IMG/VR virus record: IMGVR_UViG_3300008117_000361
Span: 1-41,103 of that record
From: a virus
Reading direction: 5' to 3' (one strand)
Length of the DNA stretch: 41,103 nucleotides
Part shown: piece after piece, positions 32,001 to 40,285 of the stretch
Numbering within the stretch: the first letter of the stretch is position 1
How the letters are laid out: every line of letters begins with the position of its first letter
Notes under the pieces: generated by a model
The model's input: only the letters and a program-made list of their open reading frames with translations
Database searches by the model: none
What the model was told of the DNA's origin: nothing
Translations under genes and position numbers: made by a program

Positions 32001-33733
32001 TTCTAGGATCTACTGATACAAAATATAATTTAGATTGTAGAAGATCTGATGATTGGTCAACTATTGGAAGAGTTAGTAACTCTTACATGTATTTATCAAA
32101 CAATTGTGCAGTTGAACTTATTGTAGAGTGTGACTATAATATAAATTTTAGAGATATTAAAACAAAAGAACCATTTTACTCAAAAGATAATAAAAATCTA
32201 TCTAATATTTTTAGATCTGATAGATTAAAAGTAGACGAAGAATTTAAAATAAGTAATGCTTATTTTGATATATATCCTACAGAGGTTGGATCTTTGCAAC
32301 AAAGACCTGATTTTGATCCAGAAAATAGAGTTCCATCAAAACAACCAAACTCTGTAATTTATTCACTTCCTTCATTTAATCTTCAAGAAGTTGATAACTG
32401 GCAATATTTTTTACCATTAAATTTCTTTTCATTTAATACAAGTGATTTTGGAAAACTTACTTCAATTAATAAAATTGATCAAGATAGATTACTTTTCTTA
32501 TTTTCCAAATCTTCTCCATATATTTCTATGGGAAGAGATTTCTTACAATTAGATAATACAGGAAGAAAGATTACAATTGGTGATGGGGGTCTATTTGCCC
32601 AAGATCCAAGAGAAATAATGCCAACTGATGATAACTTTGGATTATCTACTTCTAGATTTGCATTCTCAAATACCCACATGGGAAGATTTTATGTCTCTGA
32701 GAATCCGGGTAGAATTATGTCATTTGACCAAGCATTAAATGACATATCAATGTCTGGAATAGCTTTCTGGTGTCAAAATTACATGCCTATATTTTTATAT
32801 AAGTATTTTCCAAGTTATCCCAGGATTGAAAATCCAATATCTGGAGTGGGTTATCAAATGGTTATTGATAGTAAAGCTGAAACATTATATATTTGTAAAA
32901 GAGACTTTTCACCGGTAAAAGAGTTTGCAAAAGATATTGTATGGAGTGACAAATTGAATAGTTTTACTTATAAATCATTAAAAATAGAACTTTCAGATAA
33001 AAATTACTTTAATGATGTTTCTTGGACTATCTCTTATTCTTTAATGGATAAATCATTTGTGGGCTGGCATGACTGGCATCCAAATTGGGTTATACAAAGA
33101 GATAATAATTTTCTTACAGTAAAAGGAAAAAGTGTTTGGAAACATAATCATAGCTACGATAGTTATTGTAATTTTTATGGAAAAGATTATCCATTTGAAA
33201 TAGAATTTGTTTCATCTTCTGGACAACAAGTTGAGACAATTAGAAGTATAGAATATCTTTTAGAGGTATATAAATATAAAAATTTTGGAAGAGATAGGTT
33301 TCATGTATTTGGAGAAAACTTTGATAGATTAATTGTACATAATACTGAACAAATATCACCTCTATTAAATATTAATAAATCCTCACAAAACCCTGAAGAT
33401 AATCTAGAATTTCCTAGGAAAAGTAGTAAAAATTCCGTATCTTATGATATATTGTCATTCAAAGAGGAAAATAAATACAGGATAAATCATTTTTGGGATA
33501 CAGTAAAAGATAGAGGTGAATTTAATAATTCTGAGTTCCATTTATATCCTACAGATGAGAGTGGATATAAAAATGTAATTAATCCTTTAGCTATAGATAT
33601 AGATAAACCTGAAGAAGAAAGAAAGAAATTTAGACACTATTATAATAAATTCCGTTTTATAAAAACTGCATCTGGTCCAAATAAGTTTTTAGTAAAACTT
33701 GCTAACATTAAAAAACAAGTATCATTACGATGA
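29081..33733 (+). CDS. Tail tip protein, muzzle-like (giant)
   Basis: At 1550 residues this is the largest protein here. Its start overlaps the SPFH stop (TAATG). The N-terminal few hundred residues are beta-rich with repeated strand-turn units, as in tail barrels. Near 630-652 and 722-750 there are hydrophobic stretches (WIAAVVGIIEMTLVLFG, then ILVVIAAATVKTG) with a Gly/Ser/Ala-rich linker between. The rest is again beta-rich with many aromatic residues. Size, order after the ring genes and before the cargo genes fit the muzzle protein of crAss-like phages. The hydrophobic segments might insert in the host membrane at ejection. Confidence 0.7.
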   Translation: MAENLQNTSKVDPNSLSKPALLTDLNSSFVSKEQYSFARNAVRNSKDGDIGTIGNEPSNLKCFSAPYTICGAVSLPDDTIMIFSGDGKNSEIGIGNELDCSYKKLLSLPCLNFNPKNPPVIGVAKTMFQKGTIVTFTDKVNPVRRIEIDRVSEIDSCDDILLFRKVKHPCIEIKKSENGTMPNGTYSVAIAYSLDNQVFTDWMSLTQRIQLFSETEQNALDIVIKDLDTSFEFYSIAVVGSYIDPATKGTTKAAKIIGTYSSEARSLTVTEFKASTGIAIDINSLVAKKTTWQKAGLISSNSNYLLLGDLVSRDEEDYQLKAMSIESEYIIEQVPLEYYEDGGNDIGYYADENYDFYIQGVYNTGELTQRYHIPGPVPDDNALTIVSGADIYEKDKRFKDCEDNRLYAKWEIENTAGILEKKGNRGFVCDRRILGTGKMGVFLSTELYPNNPKMFGQFANTPIRYHKFPDEAIVPRYSVVNGKYYINIKGVKFKKIPKFDNPEIVGYKITRSDRKNGNGTVIARGLMTNVRSYFDPGYKQNVMYSNYTVNDLNPDVYLSSKRVSFRNKSEKGYTPLSTFHLDRFNFYSPHTSFDPKYSLGQEIKIECEEIADVTGNFEKVHNHPRLKLLNQIAYWIAAVVGIIEMTLVLFGKNKEKVAADSGEITGGTNSGRTGNSRVESEFSLTGIEDLIGFDIAGYIQAQAASTASISGAANGASRLSRVIKKIKTILVVIAAATVKTGFAFVRGVAEANKVIDTIYNFCTFTDYVYQYNAKAVFNKTKRVRKGNRRRRLLRPFVYLPSDTIGIGNDIFNNFLREKSVYIQLNKEIPPATTVDNTRNTISGFGLCNNVGSAVSSVGSAFYVTSKAKNPNQYGSLGSSKTVSIHSCVLKFDEEEDLTNSPILYGGDCIITRFYFMKKMQFFTQNLSNANFPDGVEYNYQMYRNIGFPRYWLDSNRFEIAGFVVPQNVITEQRFLGSTDTKYNLDCRRSDDWSTIGRVSNSYMYLSNNCAVELIVECDYNINFRDIKTKEPFYSKDNKNLSNIFRSDRLKVDEEFKISNAYFDIYPTEVGSLQQRPDFDPENRVPSKQPNSVIYSLPSFNLQEVDNWQYFLPLNFFSFNTSDFGKLTSINKIDQDRLLFLFSKSSPYISMGRDFLQLDNTGRKITIGDGGLFAQDPREIMPTDDNFGLSTSRFAFSNTHMGRFYVSENPGRIMSFDQALNDISMSGIAFWCQNYMPIFLYKYFPSYPRIENPISGVGYQMVIDSKAETLYICKRDFSPVKEFAKDIVWSDKLNSFTYKSLKIELSDKNYFNDVSWTISYSLMDKSFVGWHDWHPNWVIQRDNNFLTVKGKSVWKHNHSYDSYCNFYGKDYPFEIEFVSSSGQQVETIRSIEYLLEVYKYKNFGRDRFHVFGENFDRLIVHNTEQISPLLNINKSSQNPEDNLEFPRKSSKNSVSYDILSFKEENKYRINHFWDTVKDRGEFNNSEFHLYPTDESGYKNVINPLAIDIDKPEEERKKFRHYYNKFRFIKTASGPNKFLVKLANIKKQVSLR

Positions 33734-35874
33734 AAATGAGAAATGGAAAACCATGCATGAAGTGTGGTGGAAAAGTCAAATATGGAAAAGGTGGAAAATT
33801 ACCCATAATGCAAACAGCAGGGGGTGTACCTCCTAATTGTGAATCTGGATATATTCCAGTAGGAGATAAATGTATTCCTGCAAAAATAACAATACCAGAG
33901 AATGACTATTCGTTATATAATAAAAAAGATCCATTTACAGTAACTGGAGAAAACAAAAACCCATTTGGTATAAATAAAGATGGATTTTTTGCTCAAACAA
34001 AATGTGATGATCCTACATATAAATATGACTTTACATTAGGTAAATGTGTTCCAGATCCAGATAAAACAATGACTCTCCAAAATACTAAGATTGAAAATGG
34101 TAATTTGGTAAATAATGGAACCTTTACAATTCCTAAACCAGGCTCTGCGTTTAAGCAATCAATAGGAGGTTGTCCAGATGGTCAACAAAAAAATCTACTT
34201 ACAGGAAAATGTGAACCTATAGAAAAACCTAAAAATCCAGTATGTGAAGCAGGATATATATATGATGCAAAACAACGTAAATGTATAAAAGACAAAAAGA
34301 TTCCTGGAAATGTAGTATTAGAAAAATGGAATAGTCTTATTAACAATGTATCAAAATTATGGGCTAGTCATAGAGATTTTAATAATTATTACAATCAGCA
34401 GATAGATAGAATGAATCTTAGACAACCAATTCCTGATTGGGCAACTAATGAACAAAAACAAGTACCTCCTTATAACCCATATGTAAAAAAAGGAGGAATT
34501 ATAAATTTTAAAGAAGGGGGAACAAATATGAAACAGTCAATTACAAATCAGACAACAAAACCACCATATATAGGTGATTCAGTACAACTTCAATCACTTA
34601 GACAAAATATGCAGGGAAGGTTAATGGAATCCTTTTTAAAGGAAAGACTTCATGAAATACAAAATCCACATTGGATGTATGATGAAAAAACAGGAAATCT
34701 TATAAGACAAAGTTCTGCAATACCTTTCTATGATCCAAATAGGATCTACAAAGAAGCAAGTAGGCCACCATCTCGGTTTAGTCCTTTTCTGTCAAGACCT
34801 GATATAGAAGAAATGCAAAGACAGTCCTTTTTAAAGGAAAGACTTCGTGATCTACAAAATCCAAATATACCAAGTGGATATATGATACAAACTCAAGATG
34901 GACAAATGCCATATATTAAAAAGGTAGGTGGATTAACTAATAATAAAACAAATAACATGATAAAGATTAAAAAAGAGAACAAAGGAAAATTCACTGCTCA
35001 AGCACGAAGAGCAGGAATGGGAGTTCAGGAATTTGCAGATTATGTGCTAGGTAATCCAGATAGATTTACTGCATCTACAGTTAAAAGAGCTAACTTTGCA
35101 AAAAATTCTGCAGGTTGGAAAAAAGAATTTGGTGGTATGACACAAAACAATCCATATTATAGTTTCTATGCAGATGATAATTATCAAGATGGTGGACCAA
35201 TGCCAATGCAAGGTGGTGAACAACCTATGATGGGAGGTGAAGGTCAAGGTGGTCAGGATCAACTTCAGCAAATTATTATGATGATAGTTGAAGCACTTAA
35301 AGAAGGAATGTCTCCAGAAGACATCCTCGCAGCTCTTGTAAAAATGGGAATACCTGAAGAGCAAGCTGCTCAACTACTTCAAGCTGTAATTGAAAAACTA
35401 CAAGGTGGAGGAGGACAAGGACAAATGCAAGGTCAAGAAATGGAACAAGAAGGAGAATATGAAGAAGATGATGATGAAAATGAAGGAATGGGACAACAAG
35501 CAGCTCCTATGATGGCATATGGTGGACAAAAAATGCCAATTGGAATTGCACGTGCTAGATTTTCAGCAGCTGGAAATCTTGATAAACTTGATGATTATGG
35601 ATATGCTCAAGGAGGTGGACAAATGAAAGATGAAATGAACATGACTATTAAAGCTTATGCTCAGATGAAAAGAATTTCTCCAGAGGAAGTTATGCAAATG
35701 ATACAGCAACAGTTGCAATCAGTAAGTCCTCAACAGCAAGATCAGGCACTTCAAAGTATTATGCAGAGTATGCAAATGGAAATCAAACAAGGACAAAAAG
35801 GTGCAGAAGCAGGACAAATGCAACAAGAACAAGGAATGATGAGAATAGGAGGAATGAAAAACTACTATAGATAA
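33730..35874 (+). CDS. Large Gly-Gly-motif probable cargo protein
   Basis: The protein has 714 residues. It opens with CMKCGGKVKYGKGGK (9-23) and has four disulfide-like units, each from Cys to a Gly/Arg-Lys-Cys or Asp-Lys-Cys (Cys 37 to 48 is the first). Two copies of SFLKERL...QNP are 65 residues apart. Residues about 418-468 hold KGKFTAQARRAGMGVQEF followed by STVKRANFAKNS. Gln/Met/Gly-rich low-complexity helices fill the last 250. It ends MRIGGMKNYYR. Its start overlaps the muzzle stop (ATGA). In crAss-like phages proteins coded here are packaged in the head; that is assumed, not shown. Confidence 0.6.
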   Translation: MKMRNGKPCMKCGGKVKYGKGGKLPIMQTAGGVPPNCESGYIPVGDKCIPAKITIPENDYSLYNKKDPFTVTGENKNPFGINKDGFFAQTKCDDPTYKYDFTLGKCVPDPDKTMTLQNTKIENGNLVNNGTFTIPKPGSAFKQSIGGCPDGQQKNLLTGKCEPIEKPKNPVCEAGYIYDAKQRKCIKDKKIPGNVVLEKWNSLINNVSKLWASHRDFNNYYNQQIDRMNLRQPIPDWATNEQKQVPPYNPYVKKGGIINFKEGGTNMKQSITNQTTKPPYIGDSVQLQSLRQNMQGRLMESFLKERLHEIQNPHWMYDEKTGNLIRQSSAIPFYDPNRIYKEASRPPSRFSPFLSRPDIEEMQRQSFLKERLRDLQNPNIPSGYMIQTQDGQMPYIKKVGGLTNNKTNNMIKIKKENKGKFTAQARRAGMGVQEFADYVLGNPDRFTASTVKRANFAKNSAGWKKEFGGMTQNNPYYSFYADDNYQDGGPMPMQGGEQPMMGGEGQGGQDQLQQIIMMIVEALKEGMSPEDILAALVKMGIPEEQAAQLLQAVIEKLQGGGGQGQMQGQEMEQEGEYEEDDDENEGMGQQAAPMMAYGGQKMPIGIARARFSAAGNLDKLDDYGYAQGGGQMKDEMNMTIKAYAQMKRISPEEVMQMIQQQLQSVSPQQQDQALQSIMQSMQMEIKQGQKGAEAGQMQQEQGMMRIGGMKNYYR
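34630..34846 (+). repeat. 22-bp direct repeat inside the cargo gene
   Basis: TCCTTTTTAAAGGAAAGACT plus TC occurs at 34630-34651 and again at 34825-34846, exactly 195 bases (65 codons) apart and in the same frame. It codes the SFLKERL segment in both places; flanking bases are less alike. Confidence 0.85.
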
Positions 35875-37484
35875 TGAGTTTAATTTCAAAATTAGGGTAC
35901 TCTAGATTTTCACCATATCGAAATAGTCCATTTTTAGATATTAAATCTCCTAATGGACTTATTGATATGAATAATACTGATGTACCCTTACTTGGAATAG
36001 GACTAAATACTAAAAAGATAAAACTCTTGGAACCTAGATCAGGCATCCATTCTTTTCCTGGAGATGAAACTATAAGAGAAATTCCACTTACTCAAAATAG
36101 TATTAATTTAAATCTTCCTAAATTTAAAAATAAAGAAAGTAAAATTGTAAGTGTTAAACCATACATGTCTGGGTTTAATCCTCAACCTGGTATAAATATT
36201 CATGGACTTGGAGCAGAAACTTATTTAAATATTCTTAATGATAAAAAAAATAAATTAGGACTAACAGGAAATATTGAAACAACTTCTGTTGGTTATCCTG
36301 GTGGTGTGCAATTATTTGGCAAGCCACAATTTTCTGGCGGGTTTAGATTTACGCATACATTTAGAGATGGTGGAAAATATTTTCAACCTGGTGGATCTAT
36401 AACACTTACTACAACTTTACCACCGTATCTACAAAACAAATATCCTGTTACAAGTGATATTGCAGGAAGAGGAATGTCAGCTGGAACAAAAGCTGCTCTT
36501 CAACCTCAAATTAAAGAGGAACAAGCTGTTAAAGAAACAATGCAAAAAACAGGAGCAAGTAGACCTGTTGCTCAACAAATACGTCAACAACAAACACAGA
36601 GAAAATCAAATGTAACAGTTAGTCAAGATAATAGAACAGATTATGAAAAAAAAGTAGCTCAGGAAAAAGTAGATAATGTTAATAGATATAGAACAGAAGT
36701 ACTAGGTATTCCTGAAGGAACTACACAAAGAGATTTAGATGAAGCAAATAAGTATAAAGAAAGATTAGGTAGAATATTAAATGTTGGTTTGACAGCAGCA
36801 CCATTATTAGAAGGTGTACTTTCTTTAGGAGCTAGAGCAATACCAATGGCAGGTAGAGCTGCTAGTAGACTTGTAGCACCAACTGCTACATCAACAAGAC
36901 AAGCTACAATACAAGTATTTAATAGAAATACTAATATGTATGAAACTAGACTTGTTGATGTACCAGAACAGATTATACCAGGAAGATCATATGGAGATAT
37001 TGTACATAAAATGAAAAATCTTAGAAAAGATTTAAATATTAGTCTCCCTGAACACTATCTTAAAAAATGGTTTGGAGCAAGACCTATTTCTTTAGAAAGA
37101 GATAAAGGTTTAATAATAAGTCCAGAAGGAAGAATATGGGATTCAAATACAAGATATTGGTTAAATAGAGAATATGGAAATACACCTGATCCATTATCAC
37201 TTATTGGACCAAATGCTACTCAATATGCTAGAAGTTTTGGTAAAGTAATAAGTCAAAGTCCAGTTCAAACAATGCCAACAGGAAAACTTATATTTAATAG
37301 TACAATAGAAAATCAAGGAAAAACATTACAATCTGGAATATTTAATACAAAAGATCTTGGACAAATGATTCGTAACCCAAAACAATATTTTACTAAACCT
37401 GGAGGACCTCAAAAATTTGAAGTAAACTTTGATGAAATTTCTAGAATGAATAGAGGTGAAATAGATTTTACTTTTAGGAAATAA
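35874..37484 (+). CDS. Large Gly-Gly-motif protein, second in cargo run
   Basis: The 536-residue protein starts on the stop of the preceding gene (TAATG). Residues 1-170 are beta-rich, ending FRDGGKYFQPGGSITLTTTL (about 163-182), the shared Gly-Gly motif plus Thr run. A Gln/Lys-rich helical section follows (about 205-280). A hydrophobic Ala/Gly segment is near 303-333 (LTAAPLLEGVLSLGARAI) and a globular C-terminus closes it. The hydrophobic segment resembles one in the last gene of the window. Not recognised as a known enzyme. Confidence 0.6.
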   Translation: MSLISKLGYSRFSPYRNSPFLDIKSPNGLIDMNNTDVPLLGIGLNTKKIKLLEPRSGIHSFPGDETIREIPLTQNSINLNLPKFKNKESKIVSVKPYMSGFNPQPGINIHGLGAETYLNILNDKKNKLGLTGNIETTSVGYPGGVQLFGKPQFSGGFRFTHTFRDGGKYFQPGGSITLTTTLPPYLQNKYPVTSDIAGRGMSAGTKAALQPQIKEEQAVKETMQKTGASRPVAQQIRQQQTQRKSNVTVSQDNRTDYEKKVAQEKVDNVNRYRTEVLGIPEGTTQRDLDEANKYKERLGRILNVGLTAAPLLEGVLSLGARAIPMAGRAASRLVAPTATSTRQATIQVFNRNTNMYETRLVDVPEQIIPGRSYGDIVHKMKNLRKDLNISLPEHYLKKWFGARPISLERDKGLIISPEGRIWDSNTRYWLNREYGNTPDPLSLIGPNATQYARSFGKVISQSPVQTMPTGKLIFNSTIENQGKTLQSGIFNTKDLGQMIRNPKQYFTKPGGPQKFEVNFDEISRMNRGEIDFTFRK

Positions 37485-37499
37485 ACTAAAGAGAGATTA

Positions 37500-38657
37500 A
37501 TGAATTATAATAGTAATTTATATAAACTTTTTAGAAATATAAAACTTCAAGGGGGTGGAGGTGGTTCTTCATTGACTACAACAACAACAATAGTTCCTTT
37601 ACAACAAAATATAATTTGGCATACTCCAGGTACAGGTGGTTTAAATTACTTAGCCAGAAGAACAAATCTAACAGGAGATATAAGTAATAGATCTATAAAA
37701 GAAAATACTCCAATCCCTACTTCATTTAAAGACATAGACTTTTTAAATAATTATGCTGAATTTAAAAAGGCATTTAAAAATGTACCAGATGATTATAGTC
37801 CAACATTTGTACCAATAGAAGGTGATAAACACTGGAATATAAAAAGATTTGCTATACAGCCTCATTTAAGTACAGAAATGGGAGACTTAAATGTACAAGG
37901 TTCTACACCTGAGCAACTTAAAGCAAATGTTCTATCTGATATGTACGAATATTATCTTCTACAAAATCAGGGAAATAGAAATAAATCATTTAGACAAGCA
38001 AAAAGATTTTTACGTGGAAATATTAATCCAATATTAAGTGGTCCATTTTTGAATGAGTTTATAAATGCTGATAATACACCAAACTTTGGTCTAATGGATC
38101 CTGTAAATACATTTGCTGATCAAAATCCTATAAAAGTTTTAGAGTCATATAATAAAGCTTTCAAAGAATCTGAAGGAATGAAATTGTATAGACCTGGTTA
38201 TAATCCAGATATGTGGAATCTTGAAAAGCTTAAAGGTATAACAATGGACTATTTGAAAAATTATAGAAATATGTCAAATAGAGAGTCAAAAAAACTATGG
38301 AAAAAATGGGAGAATGAAACAAAAGATCAAGTAAATAGTAAAGTAGGTAGTCCAAAAACAGGTCTTTCATATGATATAAGTTCAGAGGAAGCTTTTTATA
38401 ACTCACCTATTTTTCAAAATCCTACAATATTTGCAAAACCAAGAACTAATCAAAAAATATTATCTGGAGCAAATAGAATGGTAGAATGGATAGGAGAAGA
38501 TAAGCTTCCTCATAGAAGATTATTTCCAAATATGGCAGAGGCAGATTATTTTATGCAATATTTAACAGACGAAAAAAAGTCATTTGGTACTAGTATTTCA
38601 AATAGAGGAATTCTAAATCAAGACGATAGAAAAGAATTTAAATTTGGAGGGTATTAA
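37500..38657 (+). CDS. Gly-Gly-motif protein, third in cargo run
   Basis: The 385-residue protein has a short basic start and then KLQGGGGGSSLTTTTTIVP (about 15-33), which resembles the GGSITLTTTLPP region of the preceding protein. The remainder is mixed helix with many Asn and Tyr, no membrane segment and no catalytic motif that I can see. The final residues are KFGGY, placing a Gly-Gly motif at the extreme C-terminus. The gene begins 15 bases after the upstream stop and ends 11 bases before the next start. Confidence 0.6.
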   Translation: MNYNSNLYKLFRNIKLQGGGGGSSLTTTTTIVPLQQNIIWHTPGTGGLNYLARRTNLTGDISNRSIKENTPIPTSFKDIDFLNNYAEFKKAFKNVPDDYSPTFVPIEGDKHWNIKRFAIQPHLSTEMGDLNVQGSTPEQLKANVLSDMYEYYLLQNQGNRNKSFRQAKRFLRGNINPILSGPFLNEFINADNTPNFGLMDPVNTFADQNPIKVLESYNKAFKESEGMKLYRPGYNPDMWNLEKLKGITMDYLKNYRNMSNRESKKLWKKWENETKDQVNSKVGSPKTGLSYDISSEEAFYNSPIFQNPTIFAKPRTNQKILSGANRMVEWIGEDKLPHRRLFPNMAEADYFMQYLTDEKKSFGTSISNRGILNQDDRKEFKFGGY

Positions 38658-38668
38658 ATTATATATTT

Positions 38669-40285
38669 ATGGTATATAGAAATACATCATTAACAAACAT
38701 TACTACTAAAAATCCTAAAGTAAATTATATCTTTACTGAACACAGCGATGGACCTTTTCTTGATGAGGCTAATGATCTGAAAACATTTTTAGCAAAATAC
38801 TATCCAGAAGAGCAAGTACAAGTAGTAGGTGGATATGGTAAAGATTTTTTTAATAAACAGGTTACACCTATCTTAAAAAATCAAATTGATAGCAATGATA
38901 GATTTTTTCTATTTGGACATCATGGATCTATGTATGCTGGTACTCCAAATAACAGATGGGGAGAACTACTTGAACTTGCACAAAAAAGAGCTGGACCTTT
39001 TAATTGTTATTTAGGTAGTTGTTTTTCAGAAGACTTATTTTTAAATCCAGAAAATCGAAAAAGAAATGAGAAGTATGGTGAACCTCCTGTGTTTGATAAA
39101 GTTGGAAATTTTTATTACAGGCCAACAAATGCATGGTTAGGTGTAAATCCTAATGCACCTAAAGGTAAAAATTCTGATGAAGGTATATTAGGAGCTATGT
39201 TTAGTACTACTTCTGGTAGTCCTGAAATTAATATAGAGGAAATTTTTGAATCAATGACTGATCTACGTTCTAAAATACGTAATGATTTTAGAGAAAAAAA
39301 TAAAAAAATATTTGAAGAGTTTGAAAATTTTAAACCTGAAGGCAAAACACGAGAAGAAGTAAATGCACATCTTAGAAAAAGAAATGAACTTTTTAAGGAA
39401 GAAGAAAAAATTATTAATTCAAATAAACAATATAATAAATTGAGAACTGCATATCAAAAATTTCATAATCCTTATATACAAGGATCTTTAAGAGAGGGAT
39501 ATGACTACTCGTCTAGTACTAGCCTTCCAAAATTTACAACTCCAACTATTGGAGATAGACAAGCAGTCTATTACCAAAAAGGTGGGTTTTTTAGAAATCT
39601 ATTTGAAGGTGTTGGAGATTTCTTTAAAGGTATATTTAGTGGAAAAGGAGGCAGAGGAAGTTTTGCTTGTCCTGGAGATGTATGTAGTCCTGGAAAAATA
39701 AGATTTGAAAAAACTGGAAGAAGTAAATTTAGAGAGTCTATATCAAATTTATTTAAAGCTAATGAAAACTCTACGTCACCAACTCCTGTTAAAGAAACTA
39801 CATCATCAAACATTGTCAAAGAACCCAAATCATCAGGTAGTACAGGTATTGATAGAAGTGTTCCTGAGTGGGAAAGAGTAGTACCTTTCAATGATCCTGA
39901 AAAATATCCAGTAGCTGGACATCGTGCATGCTATGATGATTTCGGAAATCCTTTACCTTTCTGGTATGATGAAAATGGAGTACTTGTACCATGTGAGACA
40001 TCTCCTTTTCCTAGAATTTCAATTACTAATTATTATAATACACCAAATAATAATATACCAAATAATCCATACCAAAACATCACTGTACCTACAGATAATA
40101 ATCAAGACATATTTATTCCACAAAAAACAAGTACTGTCTATGAGGATGCAATAGTTCAAAGTCCTGAAGCAAGAGGTGCTGGATCATTTGATATGCAAGG
40201 TAACTTTAGTTCTTTTCAAGGAAATCTTGCTAGATATGGTGGAATAAGAACTCCTAATAAAAGAAAAAAATTTAGAAGTTACTAG
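38669..40285 (+). CDS. Gly-Gly-motif protein with caspase-like N-terminal domain
   Basis: The 538-residue protein has clan CD cysteine peptidase features at its N-terminus: a first strand (VNYIFTEHSDG), a helix, then FFLFGHHG with His 85-Gly 86 and FNCYLGSC with Cys 118. A hydrophobic strand ending in His-Gly and another ending in Cys is the signature of caspases, gingipains and CHAT domains; the His-Cys spacing of 33 resembles gingipain. Residues about 185-255 form a charged helix. Near 303 comes YYQKGGFFRNLFEGVGDFF. It ends RYGGIRTPN plus a basic tail. Protease activity is inferred. Confidence 0.5.
   Translation: MVYRNTSLTNITTKNPKVNYIFTEHSDGPFLDEANDLKTFLAKYYPEEQVQVVGGYGKDFFNKQVTPILKNQIDSNDRFFLFGHHGSMYAGTPNNRWGELLELAQKRAGPFNCYLGSCFSEDLFLNPENRKRNEKYGEPPVFDKVGNFYYRPTNAWLGVNPNAPKGKNSDEGILGAMFSTTSGSPEINIEEIFESMTDLRSKIRNDFREKNKKIFEEFENFKPEGKTREEVNAHLRKRNELFKEEEKIINSNKQYNKLRTAYQKFHNPYIQGSLREGYDYSSSTSLPKFTTPTIGDRQAVYYQKGGFFRNLFEGVGDFFKGIFSGKGGRGSFACPGDVCSPGKIRFEKTGRSKFRESISNLFKANENSTSPTPVKETTSSNIVKEPKSSGSTGIDRSVPEWERVVPFNDPEKYPVAGHRACYDDFGNPLPFWYDENGVLVPCETSPFPRISITNYYNTPNNNIPNNPYQNITVPTDNNQDIFIPQKTSTVYEDAIVQSPEARGAGSFDMQGNFSSFQGNLARYGGIRTPNKRKKFRSY

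Noticed and set aside
38643-38669. Promoter-like TTTG plus TATATTTA before 38669
   Set aside because: The spacing is 15 nt rather than 20, the box overlaps the ATG, and the gene is in a tight run, so it is probably chance in AT-rich sequence.
27019-40285. Possible TAG stop-codon reassignment, known in some crAss-like phages
   Set aside because: TAG ends genes at 27019-27021 and 40283-40285 exactly where the next gene starts, and reading through would stop within about ten codons. TGA also ends several genes. The standard code fits.
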